Source: Flavobacterium sp. ACN6
Lineage (GTDB): Bacteria; Bacteroidota; Bacteroidia; Flavobacteriales; Flavobacteriaceae
Length of the DNA: 64,000 bases
Direction: 5' to 3'
Assembly (NCBI RefSeq): GCF_002304005.1
Contig: NZ_MRCQ01000010.1
Coordinates: 120,603-184,602, forward strand
Made by a program: the position numbers and the translations under genes. Shown piece after piece: positions 52,806 to 62,041 of this stretch (position 1 is the stretch's first letter; each line of letters opens with the position of its first letter). The notes under the pieces are model-generated. The model was not told the DNA's origin, searched no databases, and saw only the letters and a program-made list of their open reading frames with translations.

Positions 52806-54980
52806 TTATTTATTTTCTGACCATTTGATTTCCCAATTTTTAATTAATTCTCTTTCTTTGGTTTCATCAAAAGGAGTATTATTTACGGTAGATTTCTTTA
52901 GCGCTTCTAAAAACATTTTCCATCTCGGCCAGTAAAATCCTTTATACATTCCCTGCCAAGATCTAGAAGCATAATCATTTAAATGACCTTCTCCGCCCCA
53001 AAGCGTAATTAGCGTTTTGGCATTTTTTACGTATAAATCAGACACTGCAGCAGAACTGCCATAATCTGAAGCCGATTTTACCCATTGATCCAGACTATTT
53101 AATGGCTGTGCCGACATCATTTTATCAATATCCAAAGCTTGTCTTTCTATCTTTTTAAAGAGCTGATCTCCCTTTGAAATATCTTTTTGTTGATAGGCTT
53201 TTACACATTCCATCAAATCTTCATCAATACAAAGTGAATAATAATGTCTTGAAGCATCTATTAAATCGTAATGAATGAAATTCTTATTATCAAATTTTTT
53301 GGCTTCTTTGGTTAAAATATCCAAAGCTTCTTTTAGTTTTTTCTTATCTCCAGGATTTCCTTTAAACTCTGTAATTGATGCAGTCGGACGTTTAAATAAC
53401 AAATACGCTCCAGCCCTATCATTCCACCAGCGTGTTTCCCAGTACTTGACATTATAAACTGATTCTAACAATAATTCCCATGCCTGAAAAACAGATTTTG
53501 AAGTTGTTTGTCCGTATCTCGCATTTAAATATTTGGTCAGCCAGTCGTTTATAGGCTGTTCTCCTTTACTCCAAGGCAGATCATAAATATATTCGTAAAC
53601 AATTGAATTATTATTTAAACCTTCTGGCATTGCGCCGTAGCCCACCACATTTCCTCTATTCGGATTTTTTAGTAAACTAGTTAATTCATTTTTATAGAAA
53701 TTCAAATCTCCATATACAGGATTCGATCCCCCATAATTATGTACATAACCGTACGTCCATTGTTTGCCATAAAAAGCTTCTTGATTTTCCCATACTTTAT
53801 ATCTGTCGTTGGCATAATCCTGAACCATCAATCTATCATTTGGTACTTTACTTAAAAATGCGCTTGTAGCTTCTTTTGTCCAGAATTCTTTATTATCTCC
53901 AAAAAGCCATCCCTGCATAACCCAAACTGCACCCGGTGCTGCTTCATTAATAGTTTCATAAATCGCACTTCCGTAATTTGAAAGTTCTTCATATTTATTA
54001 TGTTCCGAAACTGGAGGCTCAATCTCGTTAAAAGAATCAGCCAGATAGAAATTGGACTTCCCGTACATTTTAGTGTAAATTTCAATAAAGCGTTTTCCTA
54101 TTTTTTTAAATAAAGGATCTTTGGAATCTAATAGAAAAGTACTTGCAAAACCACCTCCCGACCACGACTTCAATTCGGTTATTTTAGCTTCTGGATGTTT
54201 TTCTGCGAAAGCTTTAGGAACATAACCGCTAAATGCCGGTACAACAGGATGCATATCTAAAGCTCTCATACGTTCCAATATTTTCTTTTGAAGCTCCTCT
54301 TTTTTAGTAAACCATTCTTGTGGCAAAGGCCCTTCAAGACTATTGATATTTCCCATACGCTGCCATGGCAAAAAAGCTGGTCCTGCAAAATGCGATTCTA
54401 ATTGAGTGTTAGTCAAACCATATTCTTTCCATAACTCCTGCCAAACTGCTTCCTGTCCTTCCATCGCGGTTGGAAGATTGATTCCGTGCATAGCCATCCA
54501 ATCGATTTCCTGTTCCCAGCGTTTCCAATCCCACCATGGAGTTGTGTAGCCAAAAGTACAGGCATTTAAATATTCCCTGTATTCAAATGGCGTATTTACT
54601 TTCTTTGAATATTTAGGCCAAGTTTTGGGTAAAGCAACTCTATTTCCTTCCCAACTTACTAAAACAGCACTTATATCTCTTAGAAAATTATAAGCGGCAT
54701 AACAAATTGCAGTGTTGTTTGAACCCGTTATTTTTACTCGATTGTTTGTTGTTTCAATTTCAAACCAATCTGATTTTTTATTGTCTTTGTTTTCAATAAT
54801 ACTTAATTCAAACTCGCTGGCACGATTTCCTATTAATCTTTCTATTGCTTCAAATGCGCTTTTTGTTTTTTCATCGTTTTTAGAATATCCTTTAAACGCA
54901 CAAAAAAATAACAGCGTAAAAACGGATACAGCCAATTTTAAAGAATGGTGTTTTTTAATTTTAAAATTCTCACTTTTCAT
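52806..54980 (-). CDS. GH89 alpha-N-acetylglucosaminidase (NAGLU-like)
   Basis: A secreted enzyme of about 724 residues that removes terminal alpha-linked N-acetylglucosamine. ATG at 54980 (MKSENFKIKK) is followed by a signal peptide (LAVSVFTLLFFCAFKGYS); an ATG three codons earlier is also possible. Family marks: YREYLNACTFGYTTPWWDWKRWEQEIDWMAMHGINLP (in two adjoining parts), FLPWQRMGNINSLEGPLP, the acid/base Glu in LADSFNEIEPP (about 320) and the probable nucleophile in GAMPEGLNNN. The human relative NAGLU acts on heparan sulfate after HGSNAT has acetylated the amine. An HGSNAT-like gene is at 28857. It ends 279 bases before susC, so it may be read separately or as the lead gene. Confidence 0.93.
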   Translation of the reverse strand: MKSENFKIKKHHSLKLAVSVFTLLFFCAFKGYSKNDEKTKSAFEAIERLIGNRASEFELSIIENKDNKKSDWFEIETTNNRVKITGSNNTAICYAAYNFLRDISAVLVSWEGNRVALPKTWPKYSKKVNTPFEYREYLNACTFGYTTPWWDWKRWEQEIDWMAMHGINLPTAMEGQEAVWQELWKEYGLTNTQLESHFAGPAFLPWQRMGNINSLEGPLPQEWFTKKEELQKKILERMRALDMHPVVPAFSGYVPKAFAEKHPEAKITELKSWSGGGFASTFLLDSKDPLFKKIGKRFIEIYTKMYGKSNFYLADSFNEIEPPVSEHNKYEELSNYGSAIYETINEAAPGAVWVMQGWLFGDNKEFWTKEATSAFLSKVPNDRLMVQDYANDRYKVWENQEAFYGKQWTYGYVHNYGGSNPVYGDLNFYKNELTSLLKNPNRGNVVGYGAMPEGLNNNSIVYEYIYDLPWSKGEQPINDWLTKYLNARYGQTTSKSVFQAWELLLESVYNVKYWETRWWNDRAGAYLLFKRPTASITEFKGNPGDKKKLKEALDILTKEAKKFDNKNFIHYDLIDASRHYYSLCIDEDLMECVKAYQQKDISKGDQLFKKIERQALDIDKMMSAQPLNSLDQWVKSASDYGSSAAVSDLYVKNAKTLITLWGGEGHLNDYASRSWQGMYKGFYWPRWKMFLEALKKSTVNNTPFDETKERELIKNWEIKWSENK

Positions 54981-55028
54981 ATAAATCATGTATTTATTAA
55001 TTGTGTTAATTTATTCAGCCTGATAAAA

Positions 55029-55059
55029 AAAGGGAGATTAAATACTAATTAATCTCCCT
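55029..55059 (-). terminator. Terminator between the hybrid kinase and the GH89 gene
   Basis: Stem AGGGAGATTA (55031-55040) with TAATCTCCCT (55050-55059), nine-base loop, and a T run on the minus strand. It lies 216 bases after the kinase stop and 49 bases before the GH89 start, so it separates the kinase from the glycan locus. The rest of the gap (55060-55274) shows no feature. Confidence 0.8.
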
Positions 55060-55274
55060 ATCAAATAAACCTAACAAAAAAATGTATTACTAATTAACAA
55101 TCTTATTTATTAAATTCAGAACTAAATAATGGGATGTAGAACTGAAAATAAAATTATAGTTATTACTGTTGTTTAAGATGGATTTATCAATCAAAAGCAT
55201 AGACATATTCGCTCGAATAAGCTGCTTCTATTATAAAAAGGTTTAATTGAGGAAAAAAATTAGTGTAGTGGATT

Positions 55275-57050
55275 TTAATTATTGGAATTCTTTACTTTAT
55301 CCAATTTATCTTTTAGCAAGGCAGCAGAAAAAGGTTTTAGGATGTAATCATTTAAATACTCATATCCTACATGCTCTTCAATACTAAAATTAACTGATGC
55401 CGTTAATGCTATAATGGGAATCGATGCTTTTCTTTTATTAGGAAGACTTCTTATCATTTTTGATGCCTCGAAGCCGTCCATCAACGGCATGTTTATATCC
55501 ATCAGTACAACATCGTAATCATTAGAAATAACAGCATCTAAAGCTTCTTTTCCATTATTGGCTATAACAGGTTCAATATCCCACTTATTAAGCAGTTTTT
55601 TAATAACCAGAATATTTATTGCATTGTCTTCTGCCACTAAAACCCGCAATGAACCGATTTCTTTTTCAGTGGAAGATTCAGCAGCAACATTAATAAACTC
55701 AGGTTTTTTGATCTCTTTAAAAGTTAACGAGAAACTCAATTGCGTTCCCTGCCCTTCACTGCTTAGAATTTTCAAATTGCCGCCTTTAAGATTAATTAAT
55801 CTGCTGGCAATAGTAAGTCCTAAACCTGTACCATAAAACTGTCTGTTTGATTTTCGGCTTTTCTGCACATAAGGATCAAGGATCTGACTTTGCTGTTCGG
55901 GCGAAATACCTATACCAGTATCCTCAACGATAAATAAAACCGTAATCTTCTCTTCATTTCTTCGAGAAATTACTGTTTCCATCTTAACACTGCCTTTAGC
56001 CGTAAATTTAACTGCATTTCCCACTATATTAAATAAGATTTGCGAAAGCCTGTCTTTATCTCCTAATAATTTTATATTTTCAAGTTCGGGATCGCATTTA
56101 AAATTAAACTCGATCATTTTAGCTGTCGTTTCTGGAATAAATGATTTGTAAATATTCTGCAGCAGCAGATCCAATCGAAATGGATCCTTTTCCAAAACTA
56201 CTTTATCAGCATCTATTTTATTAAAATCTAAAATATCATTGATAATAAACATTAGATTTTCTGCAGAGAACCGCAGTACTTCAAGGTTTTCTTTTTGTCC
56301 GGGTTTCAAGTCATCCATTAACAGCATTTCTGCCATTCCTACAACAGCATTTAAAGGAGTACGCAGCTCATGAGACATTGTGGAAAGAAAATTCGTTTTG
56401 GCCGATGCAATATCCTGAGCATCTTTTAGTGATTGCTTAAGACTTAGACTAAGCAGCCTCTCTCTTTGGTTAGTTCTTTTAAAAGCATTAAAAAAATAAT
56501 AATGAACAAAGAGCAGACTAAAAAAATTATAGACAAATAAGAAGTTGAAAGTTTTGATATTTAAGTGCTGATTGACCTGCATGAAATCAATCCCTGTGTA
56601 ATCCGTTAAAAACACCATAGCTGTTATCGGAAGTATATTTAAAAGAGAATAAATAATTCCCCAGCGAGTTCCTAAAATATAATAAGCAACGGAGATAATA
56701 ACCAAAATGTACTGCAGTGTCACCAAATTTACACCCTGCCTTAAAGTTACAATGGCAGACCAAATAATAAAACTAATAGTAAATATGTAGAAATGTCCGA
56801 GTATTCTCCATGAAACCCCAAAGAGCAGTAAAATAAGTGTTATCGTTAAAAATGCCAATACTAAAGCACTTCGCCAAATATAAAAACTCTCCGCCTCACC
56901 AATGAGTAAGCAAAGTGAAATGATACGCTGGAAAATAAATAAAATTAATATTATCGTAAATAATTTTATTCTGGCTTTATTCAGGATTCCCTCCTCTCTG
57001 GCCAAGGCTGCTGTGTAATTTAATATCAGATATCGGAACATTTTATACAA
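55275..57050 (-). CDS. Membrane hybrid histidine kinase
   Basis: A 591-residue inner-membrane kinase. About six hydrophobic helices fill residues 25-195 with no large periplasmic domain, and a short coiled coil leads to the kinase. HisKA carries the phosphoacceptor His in FLSTMSHELRTPLN (about 225). The ATPase has NAVKFTAKG, EDTGIGI and GTGLGLTI. A C-terminal receiver (about 470-588) has the phosphorylated Asp in VVLMDINMPLMDG (about 520) and the Lys in YILKPF. No output domain is present, so it must pass phosphate on to another protein. No partner lies nearby. It is bounded by a terminator downstream. An in-frame ATG three codons in (MFRYL) is an alternative start. Confidence 0.9.
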   Translation of the reverse strand: MYKMFRYLILNYTAALAREEGILNKARIKLFTIILILFIFQRIISLCLLIGEAESFYIWRSALVLAFLTITLILLLFGVSWRILGHFYIFTISFIIWSAIVTLRQGVNLVTLQYILVIISVAYYILGTRWGIIYSLLNILPITAMVFLTDYTGIDFMQVNQHLNIKTFNFLFVYNFFSLLFVHYYFFNAFKRTNQRERLLSLSLKQSLKDAQDIASAKTNFLSTMSHELRTPLNAVVGMAEMLLMDDLKPGQKENLEVLRFSAENLMFIINDILDFNKIDADKVVLEKDPFRLDLLLQNIYKSFIPETTAKMIEFNFKCDPELENIKLLGDKDRLSQILFNIVGNAVKFTAKGSVKMETVISRRNEEKITVLFIVEDTGIGISPEQQSQILDPYVQKSRKSNRQFYGTGLGLTIASRLINLKGGNLKILSSEGQGTQLSFSLTFKEIKKPEFINVAAESSTEKEIGSLRVLVAEDNAINILVIKKLLNKWDIEPVIANNGKEALDAVISNDYDVVLMDINMPLMDGFEASKMIRSLPNKRKASIPIIALTASVNFSIEEHVGYEYLNDYILKPFSAALLKDKLDKVKNSNN

Positions 57051-57261
57051 TTAATACAGCAAATACATTTTATTTATAAGCTGATATATTAATAACACAG
57101 GTAAAACAATCAATAATAGTTCAAAAAAGATAATAATAAAACTTCAGAAAACTTAAAAATTAAACTATAATCTTACAACCGAGTTGTTAATTTACAAAAA
57201 AAAATATAATTACACTTTCACTTTATCTTCTTTCTTCCGCCGTATGAATTTCTGACTTCCA

Positions 57262-58680
57262 TTACAAAATCAACTTATTAATCATCCCATTGAATATAAA
57301 ACCATGAAAAGGCAGTACAGAGTACCAATATAACTTGCCCAATATTCCTCTAGGCTTAAAAGTAGCGGCCTGGTACAAAGTATTATTAATGATCTTAAAT
57401 TCCAGCCAAGCTTCACCAGGCAGTTTCATTTCGGCATATAAAATAAGTTTTCCTTCTGCCTTACCAGCATATACCACCCGCCAGAAATCCAAAACATCAC
57501 CTGCATGTATTTCTTTTTTATGAGTCCGTCCTCTTCTAGTGCCGACGCCTCCAAAAACTTTATCTATAAATCCACGAATATCCCAAAGCCAGTCTGCGTA
57601 ATACCAGCCCGTTTGACCGCCAATTGCCCAAATTCTTTCAATGGTATATTCCCTATTTATAATTTCTCTTTTTCTTCGGTCGATAAAACAGTCTTTTTTT
57701 GGAACTTTGAGATATCTCGCAACATTACCCTTAAACTGCCCGCTGATCTGAGAATCTTTCCAGCTCGAAACCACTGCATCTTCATTTATTTTTATCAAAG
57801 CCCTTTTAAGTGCCTGCTCGTAGCTGATTGGTTCTACGCCTAATAGAGTATTTATGCGGTTATCACTGCAAATTACTTCCACTTTCATACTGCTGACCAA
57901 AGCCGAAGCAAGTTTAAAAGAAGTAGAAGTTACAAAATACAGCCAGTAAGAAGAGAGTTTCGGGGTCATTACCGGCACAGTAAAAATATATCTTTTAAGA
58001 TTTTTTGCTTTGGCAAAACCTTGCAGCATCTCTTTATAGGTTAGTATATCTGGTCCGCCTATATCAAAACTTTGACTGTAGGTTTTTGGATTAAGCAGCG
58101 ATCGGATTAAAAACTCCAGCACATCGGCAATTGCAATAGGCTGGCATTTGGTATTGAGCCATTTTGGCGTAATCATAACTGGAAGTTTGTCTACCAAATC
58201 TCGTATGATCTCAAATGAAGCACTTCCAGATCCCACAATAATTCCAGCTCTTAAAGTTGTCGTCGGAATAATTCCTGTGTTTAAAATATCTTCTACCGCT
58301 TTTCTTGAAGTTAGATGTTTCGATAATGAATTATCATTTACAATCCCGCTCAGGTAAATAATCTGCTTTGCATTTGTTTTATTCATTCTGTCGACGAAAT
58401 AATGTGCTGCCATACTTTCGAGTTCGTCATAATTAGCAGCAGAACCAGACATGGAATGAATTAGGTAATATGCAGCATCAATATCGCAGGGTATGTTTTC
58501 CACACTTTGTGCATCTAGGAAATCAACTTCAATTACTTCTATTTTTTTCTCCAAATTTTCAGGGTAGTAAAACCTATTTTTATCCCGTACACAGCACACG
58601 ACATCATGCCCTTGATGGATAAGCATTGGCAGGAGCCTCTTTCCTATATAACCTGTTGCACCTGTTAAAAGAATTTTCAT
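57262..58680 (-). CDS. NAD(P)-binding epimerase-like protein with DUF2867 domain
   Basis: A 472-residue cytoplasmic protein. The N-terminal Rossmann domain belongs to the atypical SDR/NmrA group (MKILLTGATGYIGKRLLPML, then YYLIHSMSG and IYLSGIV). A C-terminal DUF2867 domain begins near residue 320 (RRKREIINREYTIERIWAIGGQTGWYYADWLWDIRGFID in adjoining parts, then TRRGRTHKKEIHAGDVLDFWRV). The pairing of these two domains is common in flavobacteria and the reaction is not known. It ends 10 bases after the SDR gene on the same strand (58691), so the two form an operon. They resemble genes often found with photolyase-cryptochrome genes in Bacteroidota, but no such gene is visible here. Confidence 0.85.
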   Translation of the reverse strand: MKILLTGATGYIGKRLLPMLIHQGHDVVCCVRDKNRFYYPENLEKKIEVIEVDFLDAQSVENIPCDIDAAYYLIHSMSGSAANYDELESMAAHYFVDRMNKTNAKQIIYLSGIVNDNSLSKHLTSRKAVEDILNTGIIPTTTLRAGIIVGSGSASFEIIRDLVDKLPVMITPKWLNTKCQPIAIADVLEFLIRSLLNPKTYSQSFDIGGPDILTYKEMLQGFAKAKNLKRYIFTVPVMTPKLSSYWLYFVTSTSFKLASALVSSMKVEVICSDNRINTLLGVEPISYEQALKRALIKINEDAVVSSWKDSQISGQFKGNVARYLKVPKKDCFIDRRKREIINREYTIERIWAIGGQTGWYYADWLWDIRGFIDKVFGGVGTRRGRTHKKEIHAGDVLDFWRVVYAGKAEGKLILYAEMKLPGEAWLEFKIINNTLYQAATFKPRGILGKLYWYSVLPFHGFIFNGMINKLIL

Positions 58681-58690
58681 AGACTTTTCA

Positions 58691-59374
58691 TTATAATTTA
58701 AAACTCACCAGCCCATAATCAAGCTGAAAAACTTGTCCGGATATTGAGGCTGCTTTATCAGAAATAAGAAAATCTGCCATTTGTGCAACTTCCTGAGGCT
58801 TTAAATAGTTTTTTATGGGATGACGCTCGATCATGTTTTCTTTCATACGTTCATTTCCGAGAATGGAAGCCGACAATGAAGTTTCGGTAATTGTCGGAGC
58901 TATTGCATTGATGCGAACTACTGAGGCCAGTTCAGCGCCCAGCGATTTTACTAAACCTTCGACTGCACACTTTGAAGCAGCTATACTAGCATGAAAAGGC
59001 ATTCCTAATTTTGCAGCAACACTACTGAAAAGAACAATCGAAGGATCGTCTCCCTGCTTTAAAATCGGCAGATAATTCTGAATTACTTTTACCGCACCAA
59101 TAACATTAATTTCAAAATCATTCCTGAAATCTTCAACATTTAAGCTTAAAATAGGCTTTAGGTTTATAGATCCCGGGCAATAAATTAAGGTATCAATACT
59201 TTCTATTTCAGGCAGAGGATCATGCAGTACATCAGCTTTAAAATGAACCAGGTTAGGATGTGAAATATCTGGAGCAGTACGGCTTATATTGTACACTAAA
59301 TTATGCTCGAGCTGCTGCAGTAAAATCGCACTGCCAATTCCTTTGCTTCCTCCAATAATGACAATTTTTTTCAT
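58691..59374 (-). CDS. Divergent short-chain dehydrogenase lacking the active-site Tyr
   Basis: A 227-residue SDR-fold protein. Cofactor binding (IIGGSKGIGSAILL, VHFKADVL), INLKPILSL and VLFSSVAAKLG with the Ser are visible, but the YxxxK catalytic motif reads IAASK (FHASIAASKCAVEGL). The Tyr is therefore Ile, while the Lys is kept. Some SDR groups with xAASK-type sequences share this change, so it may be family-wide rather than a local mutation. Activity as a normal oxidoreductase is doubtful; it may be a reductase with a different proton donor or a binding protein. It is the first gene of the two-gene operon with the DUF2867 gene. Confidence 0.85.
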   Translation of the reverse strand: MKKIVIIGGSKGIGSAILLQQLEHNLVYNISRTAPDISHPNLVHFKADVLHDPLPEIESIDTLIYCPGSINLKPILSLNVEDFRNDFEINVIGAVKVIQNYLPILKQGDDPSIVLFSSVAAKLGMPFHASIAASKCAVEGLVKSLGAELASVVRINAIAPTITETSLSASILGNERMKENMIERHPIKNYLKPQEVAQMADFLISDKAASISGQVFQLDYGLVSFKL

Positions 59375-59654
59375 TTGTTCCGATGTTAAAGTTCTAAACA
59401 GTTTTTGAGTTGATCAGTAATGCTTTTTTATAGAATTTAAAACTAATACAATTCTACTCACCTTACTATTGACCGTAAGAATTTGATATACTATTGTTAA
59501 AGGTACAATTTTGTTTAAACATTTTTACCAATTATTAAACAAACAAATTTACTTTTGGGCTAATTTGTATTATTAAGAGAACAATAACCTTATAAATACT
59601 AAAGAAGGAAAACCATTTTTTTAAATTTTAACAATTTTTACTGTCTAAAATCAT
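59375..59654. other. Intergenic region upstream of SDR and the unknown secreted gene
   Basis: A 280-base AT-rich gap between divergent genes. It should hold the promoter of the SDR/DUF2867 operon. I see only scattered A/T runs and no clear box for the minus strand, repeat or small frame. Confidence 0.5.
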
Positions 59655-59662
59655 TATATTTG
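59655..59662 (+). promoter_or_regulatory. -7 box of the unknown secreted protein gene
   Basis: TATATTTG is an exact match to TAnnTTTG, ending 54 bases before the ATG at 59717. No clear TTG is found 17-23 bases upstream. It also overlaps a TTG that could be mistaken for an upstream start. Confidence 0.5.
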
Positions 59663-59716
59663 AGGCGTATCAAAAACTGTCTTTTTCAGAAAATTTACAA
59701 TCCCCCTTGTCTGCTG

Positions 59717-60091
59717 ATGAAACAATTGAAGTTAATAGCTTTTATTTTAGTATTCCTGTCTGCTTTTTCAAGCAGCAGAGGAGCATCACATAAATATTCG
59801 ACAGGGTCTGCATCATACCCGATTGCGCAAGATTTGACTACTTTTAATACAACTTCATTTTCATCGTCTTTTACATTAAAAGATAATAATCTTGACGACC
59901 TTGATGTTCCGCTTACACCCAAGAAGAAGATCAAACACCGCGCGACTGTTACTGAAAAAAGTGCACTACGGACACCTTACATTGCTAAATCAGAAAATTT
60001 TAAGATTTTTAAAACCCAGCTGATATACGGCATTGCAACAACTTACCAAATTCAGCGCCATAACTATCTGCATCTCTACCAGCTTTTCTAA
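59717..60091 (+). CDS. Short secreted protein of unknown function
   Basis: The start at 59717 (MKQLKLIAFILVFLSAFSSSRG) gives a protein of about 124 residues with a signal peptide; an in-frame TTG at 59660 would add 19 residues before the signal, which is less likely. The mature part is polar and Ser/Thr-rich (YSTGSASYPIAQDLTTFNTTSFSSSF), with a basic KKKIKHR segment and a C-terminal QLIYGIATTYQIQRHNYLHLYQLF tail. No family recognised. It stands alone after a -7 box. Its small size and lack of conserved motif leave coding status less sure than for its neighbours. Confidence 0.5.
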   Translation: MKQLKLIAFILVFLSAFSSSRGASHKYSTGSASYPIAQDLTTFNTTSFSSSFTLKDNNLDDLDVPLTPKKKIKHRATVTEKSALRTPYIAKSENFKIFKTQLIYGIATTYQIQRHNYLHLYQLF

Positions 60092-60349
60092 TTCAACGGC
60101 CTTTTTTAATTCAGAAATTTCTATAGTCATTCTGTTATATTTTCAAAAAAAAAGAAAACATACAAATAGGCTTTAGTAGATCTACAAAAAAATACATCCA
60201 ATACACCAATTCTAAAATGTTATTTAGTATCTTTCTCTAAGATTAACGTGAGATACTTGATTAATAAAAATAGAATCATTTAAATAATACTTTTTTTAGC
60301 AGTGTCGCGGCACAGCCTGAAAATAATCATAACTATAATCCCCCAAGTC

Positions 60350-61645
60350 ATGAAAAAAATTACACAACTAATCTGCGCATTTTTCATTATCACAAGCATA
60401 AATGCACAGCAGGAAAAAGGAATTATCGGCTATACAAACTGGTTAAATAACTGGTCAGAATTTAAACCTCAGAAAGTTGAATATGGAGAAGCTAATCAGA
60501 TTTTAGTAGGAAACATTTCTTCTGATACAAAACTCCTTAAAAGAAATGTTTATATCCTGCAAGGAAACGTTTATGTTACAAACAATGCCGTTTTAACGAT
60601 TGAGCCTGGAACTTTAATTCTTGGCGACTTTCAAACAAAGGGAACATTGGTTGTTACAAAAGGTGCCAAAATTATGGCAGACGGTTTAGAAACCGACCCA
60701 ATTGTATTTACGTCTAACCGCAGCCAGAAAAAAGCTGGAGACTGGGGCGGCATTGTAGTTTTAGGAGAAGCTCCCATTAATAAACTTGGAAATGTTGGTT
60801 CGTACAATTTAGATCTTGATCCCGCGCTTACTACTTATGGAGGCGATAATACTACATCAAACTCTGGTATTTTAAGGTATGTGAGAATCGAATTTGCAGG
60901 AAAAATTGTTAAAGGTGCTGGAACATTCAACGGCTTAACAATTGCAGGTGTCGGCAGCCAGACTATTTTAGAGAATATCATGGTGAGTTATTCTGCAGGA
61001 AACTCATTTGCTTTTTATGGGGGCGATGTAAATGCTGCCAAATTTGTTTCTTATAAATCAATCAATGACGATTATAAATTCACACAGGGAGTTCAATGTC
61101 GTTTGTATAATTCATTAGCTGTAAGATCTTCTTATCTCTCAAGTAACAAAGACGGATCACGCTCTATAGAAGTAAAATTATACGAAAATAAAAACGACAC
61201 CGATTTTACTAAAAAAGAGACTTTTGTTACAGCTTCTAATATTACAATGCTCAATGACAGTGAAAACATTAAAGCAGACATCCAGTCAGGTTTGATTAAA
61301 GAAGCTGTTTATATTGCTCAAAATACTTCTCTGGAGTTAAAAAGAAGTGTGATCTCTGGATTTAATCCTGCGGTATTATTAGATGCAAATACAGAAGTTA
61401 ATACAAACAATCTTAAAAAGATCAAATTTGAAGAAATGTACTTTAATTTGTGTACTGGAAATGTCCTTACAGAGAATAACAACAGCAACAACGAAGAATT
61501 AGCGCGCTGGTACAGCAACAGCATGTTTTCGAATGTTTCTTCTCAAACAGATACTAAAGAAACATTTGTTGATACATTCAATTCTAAAAGACCAGATTTC
61601 AGATTGCAAATGGGAAAAACAACAGCGTCTAGCATGGATAGATAA
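60350..61645 (+). CDS. Secreted beta-helix family protein
   Basis: A protein of about 431 residues with the signal peptide MKKITQLICAFFIITSINAQ. An in-frame ATG at 60302 would put 16 residues in front of it, so 60350 is preferred. The body has the repeat pattern of a right-handed beta-helix surface protein common in Bacteroidota: VYVTNNAVLTIEPGTLILGD, GDWGGIVVLGEAPINKLGNV, ILRYVRIEFAGKIVKGAG, GLTIAGVGSQTILENIMVSYSAGNSFAFYGGDVNA in adjoining strands, and CRLYNSLAVRSSYLSSNKDGSRSIE. Relatives are often found beside TonB-dependent receptors and may bind ligand or calcium. No such receptor is next to it here. A terminator follows at 61714. Confidence 0.8.
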   Translation: MKKITQLICAFFIITSINAQQEKGIIGYTNWLNNWSEFKPQKVEYGEANQILVGNISSDTKLLKRNVYILQGNVYVTNNAVLTIEPGTLILGDFQTKGTLVVTKGAKIMADGLETDPIVFTSNRSQKKAGDWGGIVVLGEAPINKLGNVGSYNLDLDPALTTYGGDNTTSNSGILRYVRIEFAGKIVKGAGTFNGLTIAGVGSQTILENIMVSYSAGNSFAFYGGDVNAAKFVSYKSINDDYKFTQGVQCRLYNSLAVRSSYLSSNKDGSRSIEVKLYENKNDTDFTKKETFVTASNITMLNDSENIKADIQSGLIKEAVYIAQNTSLELKRSVISGFNPAVLLDANTEVNTNNLKKIKFEEMYFNLCTGNVLTENNNSNNEELARWYSNSMFSNVSSQTDTKETFVDTFNSKRPDFRLQMGKTTASSMDR

Positions 61646-61713
61646 AGAATTTAATTCGGCTTTTATTAATTGATTTTTTTAATTAATGTCAGCTCGATAT
61701 CTTATTAAACAAG

Positions 61714-61744
61714 AAAACTTCACAAAATAGTGGAGTTTTTTTTT
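61714..61744 (+). terminator. Terminator after the beta-helix gene
   Basis: Stem AAAACTTCAC (61714-61723) with GTGGAGTTTT (61730-61739), one G-T pair, six-base loop, then a run of T to 61744. Confidence 0.8.
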
Positions 61745-62041
61745 GTTCAAAATGTTTTGAACAGCAAAAAGCTTCTTAAACTTTAACTCTTGTAGAACTC
61801 GTTTGATACTTTAATACTTTCGACCCTATAAGAAGTTTACTAAAAATACAACAGTAAACTGATACTATTGTTTTTTGTAATAAGATTTACAAGCTGCAAT
61901 TACCCAAATTAAAAAAGTTATTGGATACAAACCATTTTGCAGCGCTTATAATGTAACAAAATATATAAATAGCTTACTTATACATATCACCAGAAAAGAA
62001 TTTCATTCCAAAAAAGCACATAAAATTTAAAACACATTTTC
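61745..62041. other. Intergenic region before the TraB-like gene
   Basis: Almost 300 bases without a gene. The only structure is a short palindrome, GTTCAAAATGTTTTGAAC at 61745-61762, directly after the terminator. No convincing -7 box was found; the promoter of the TraB-like gene should lie here. Confidence 0.5.
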
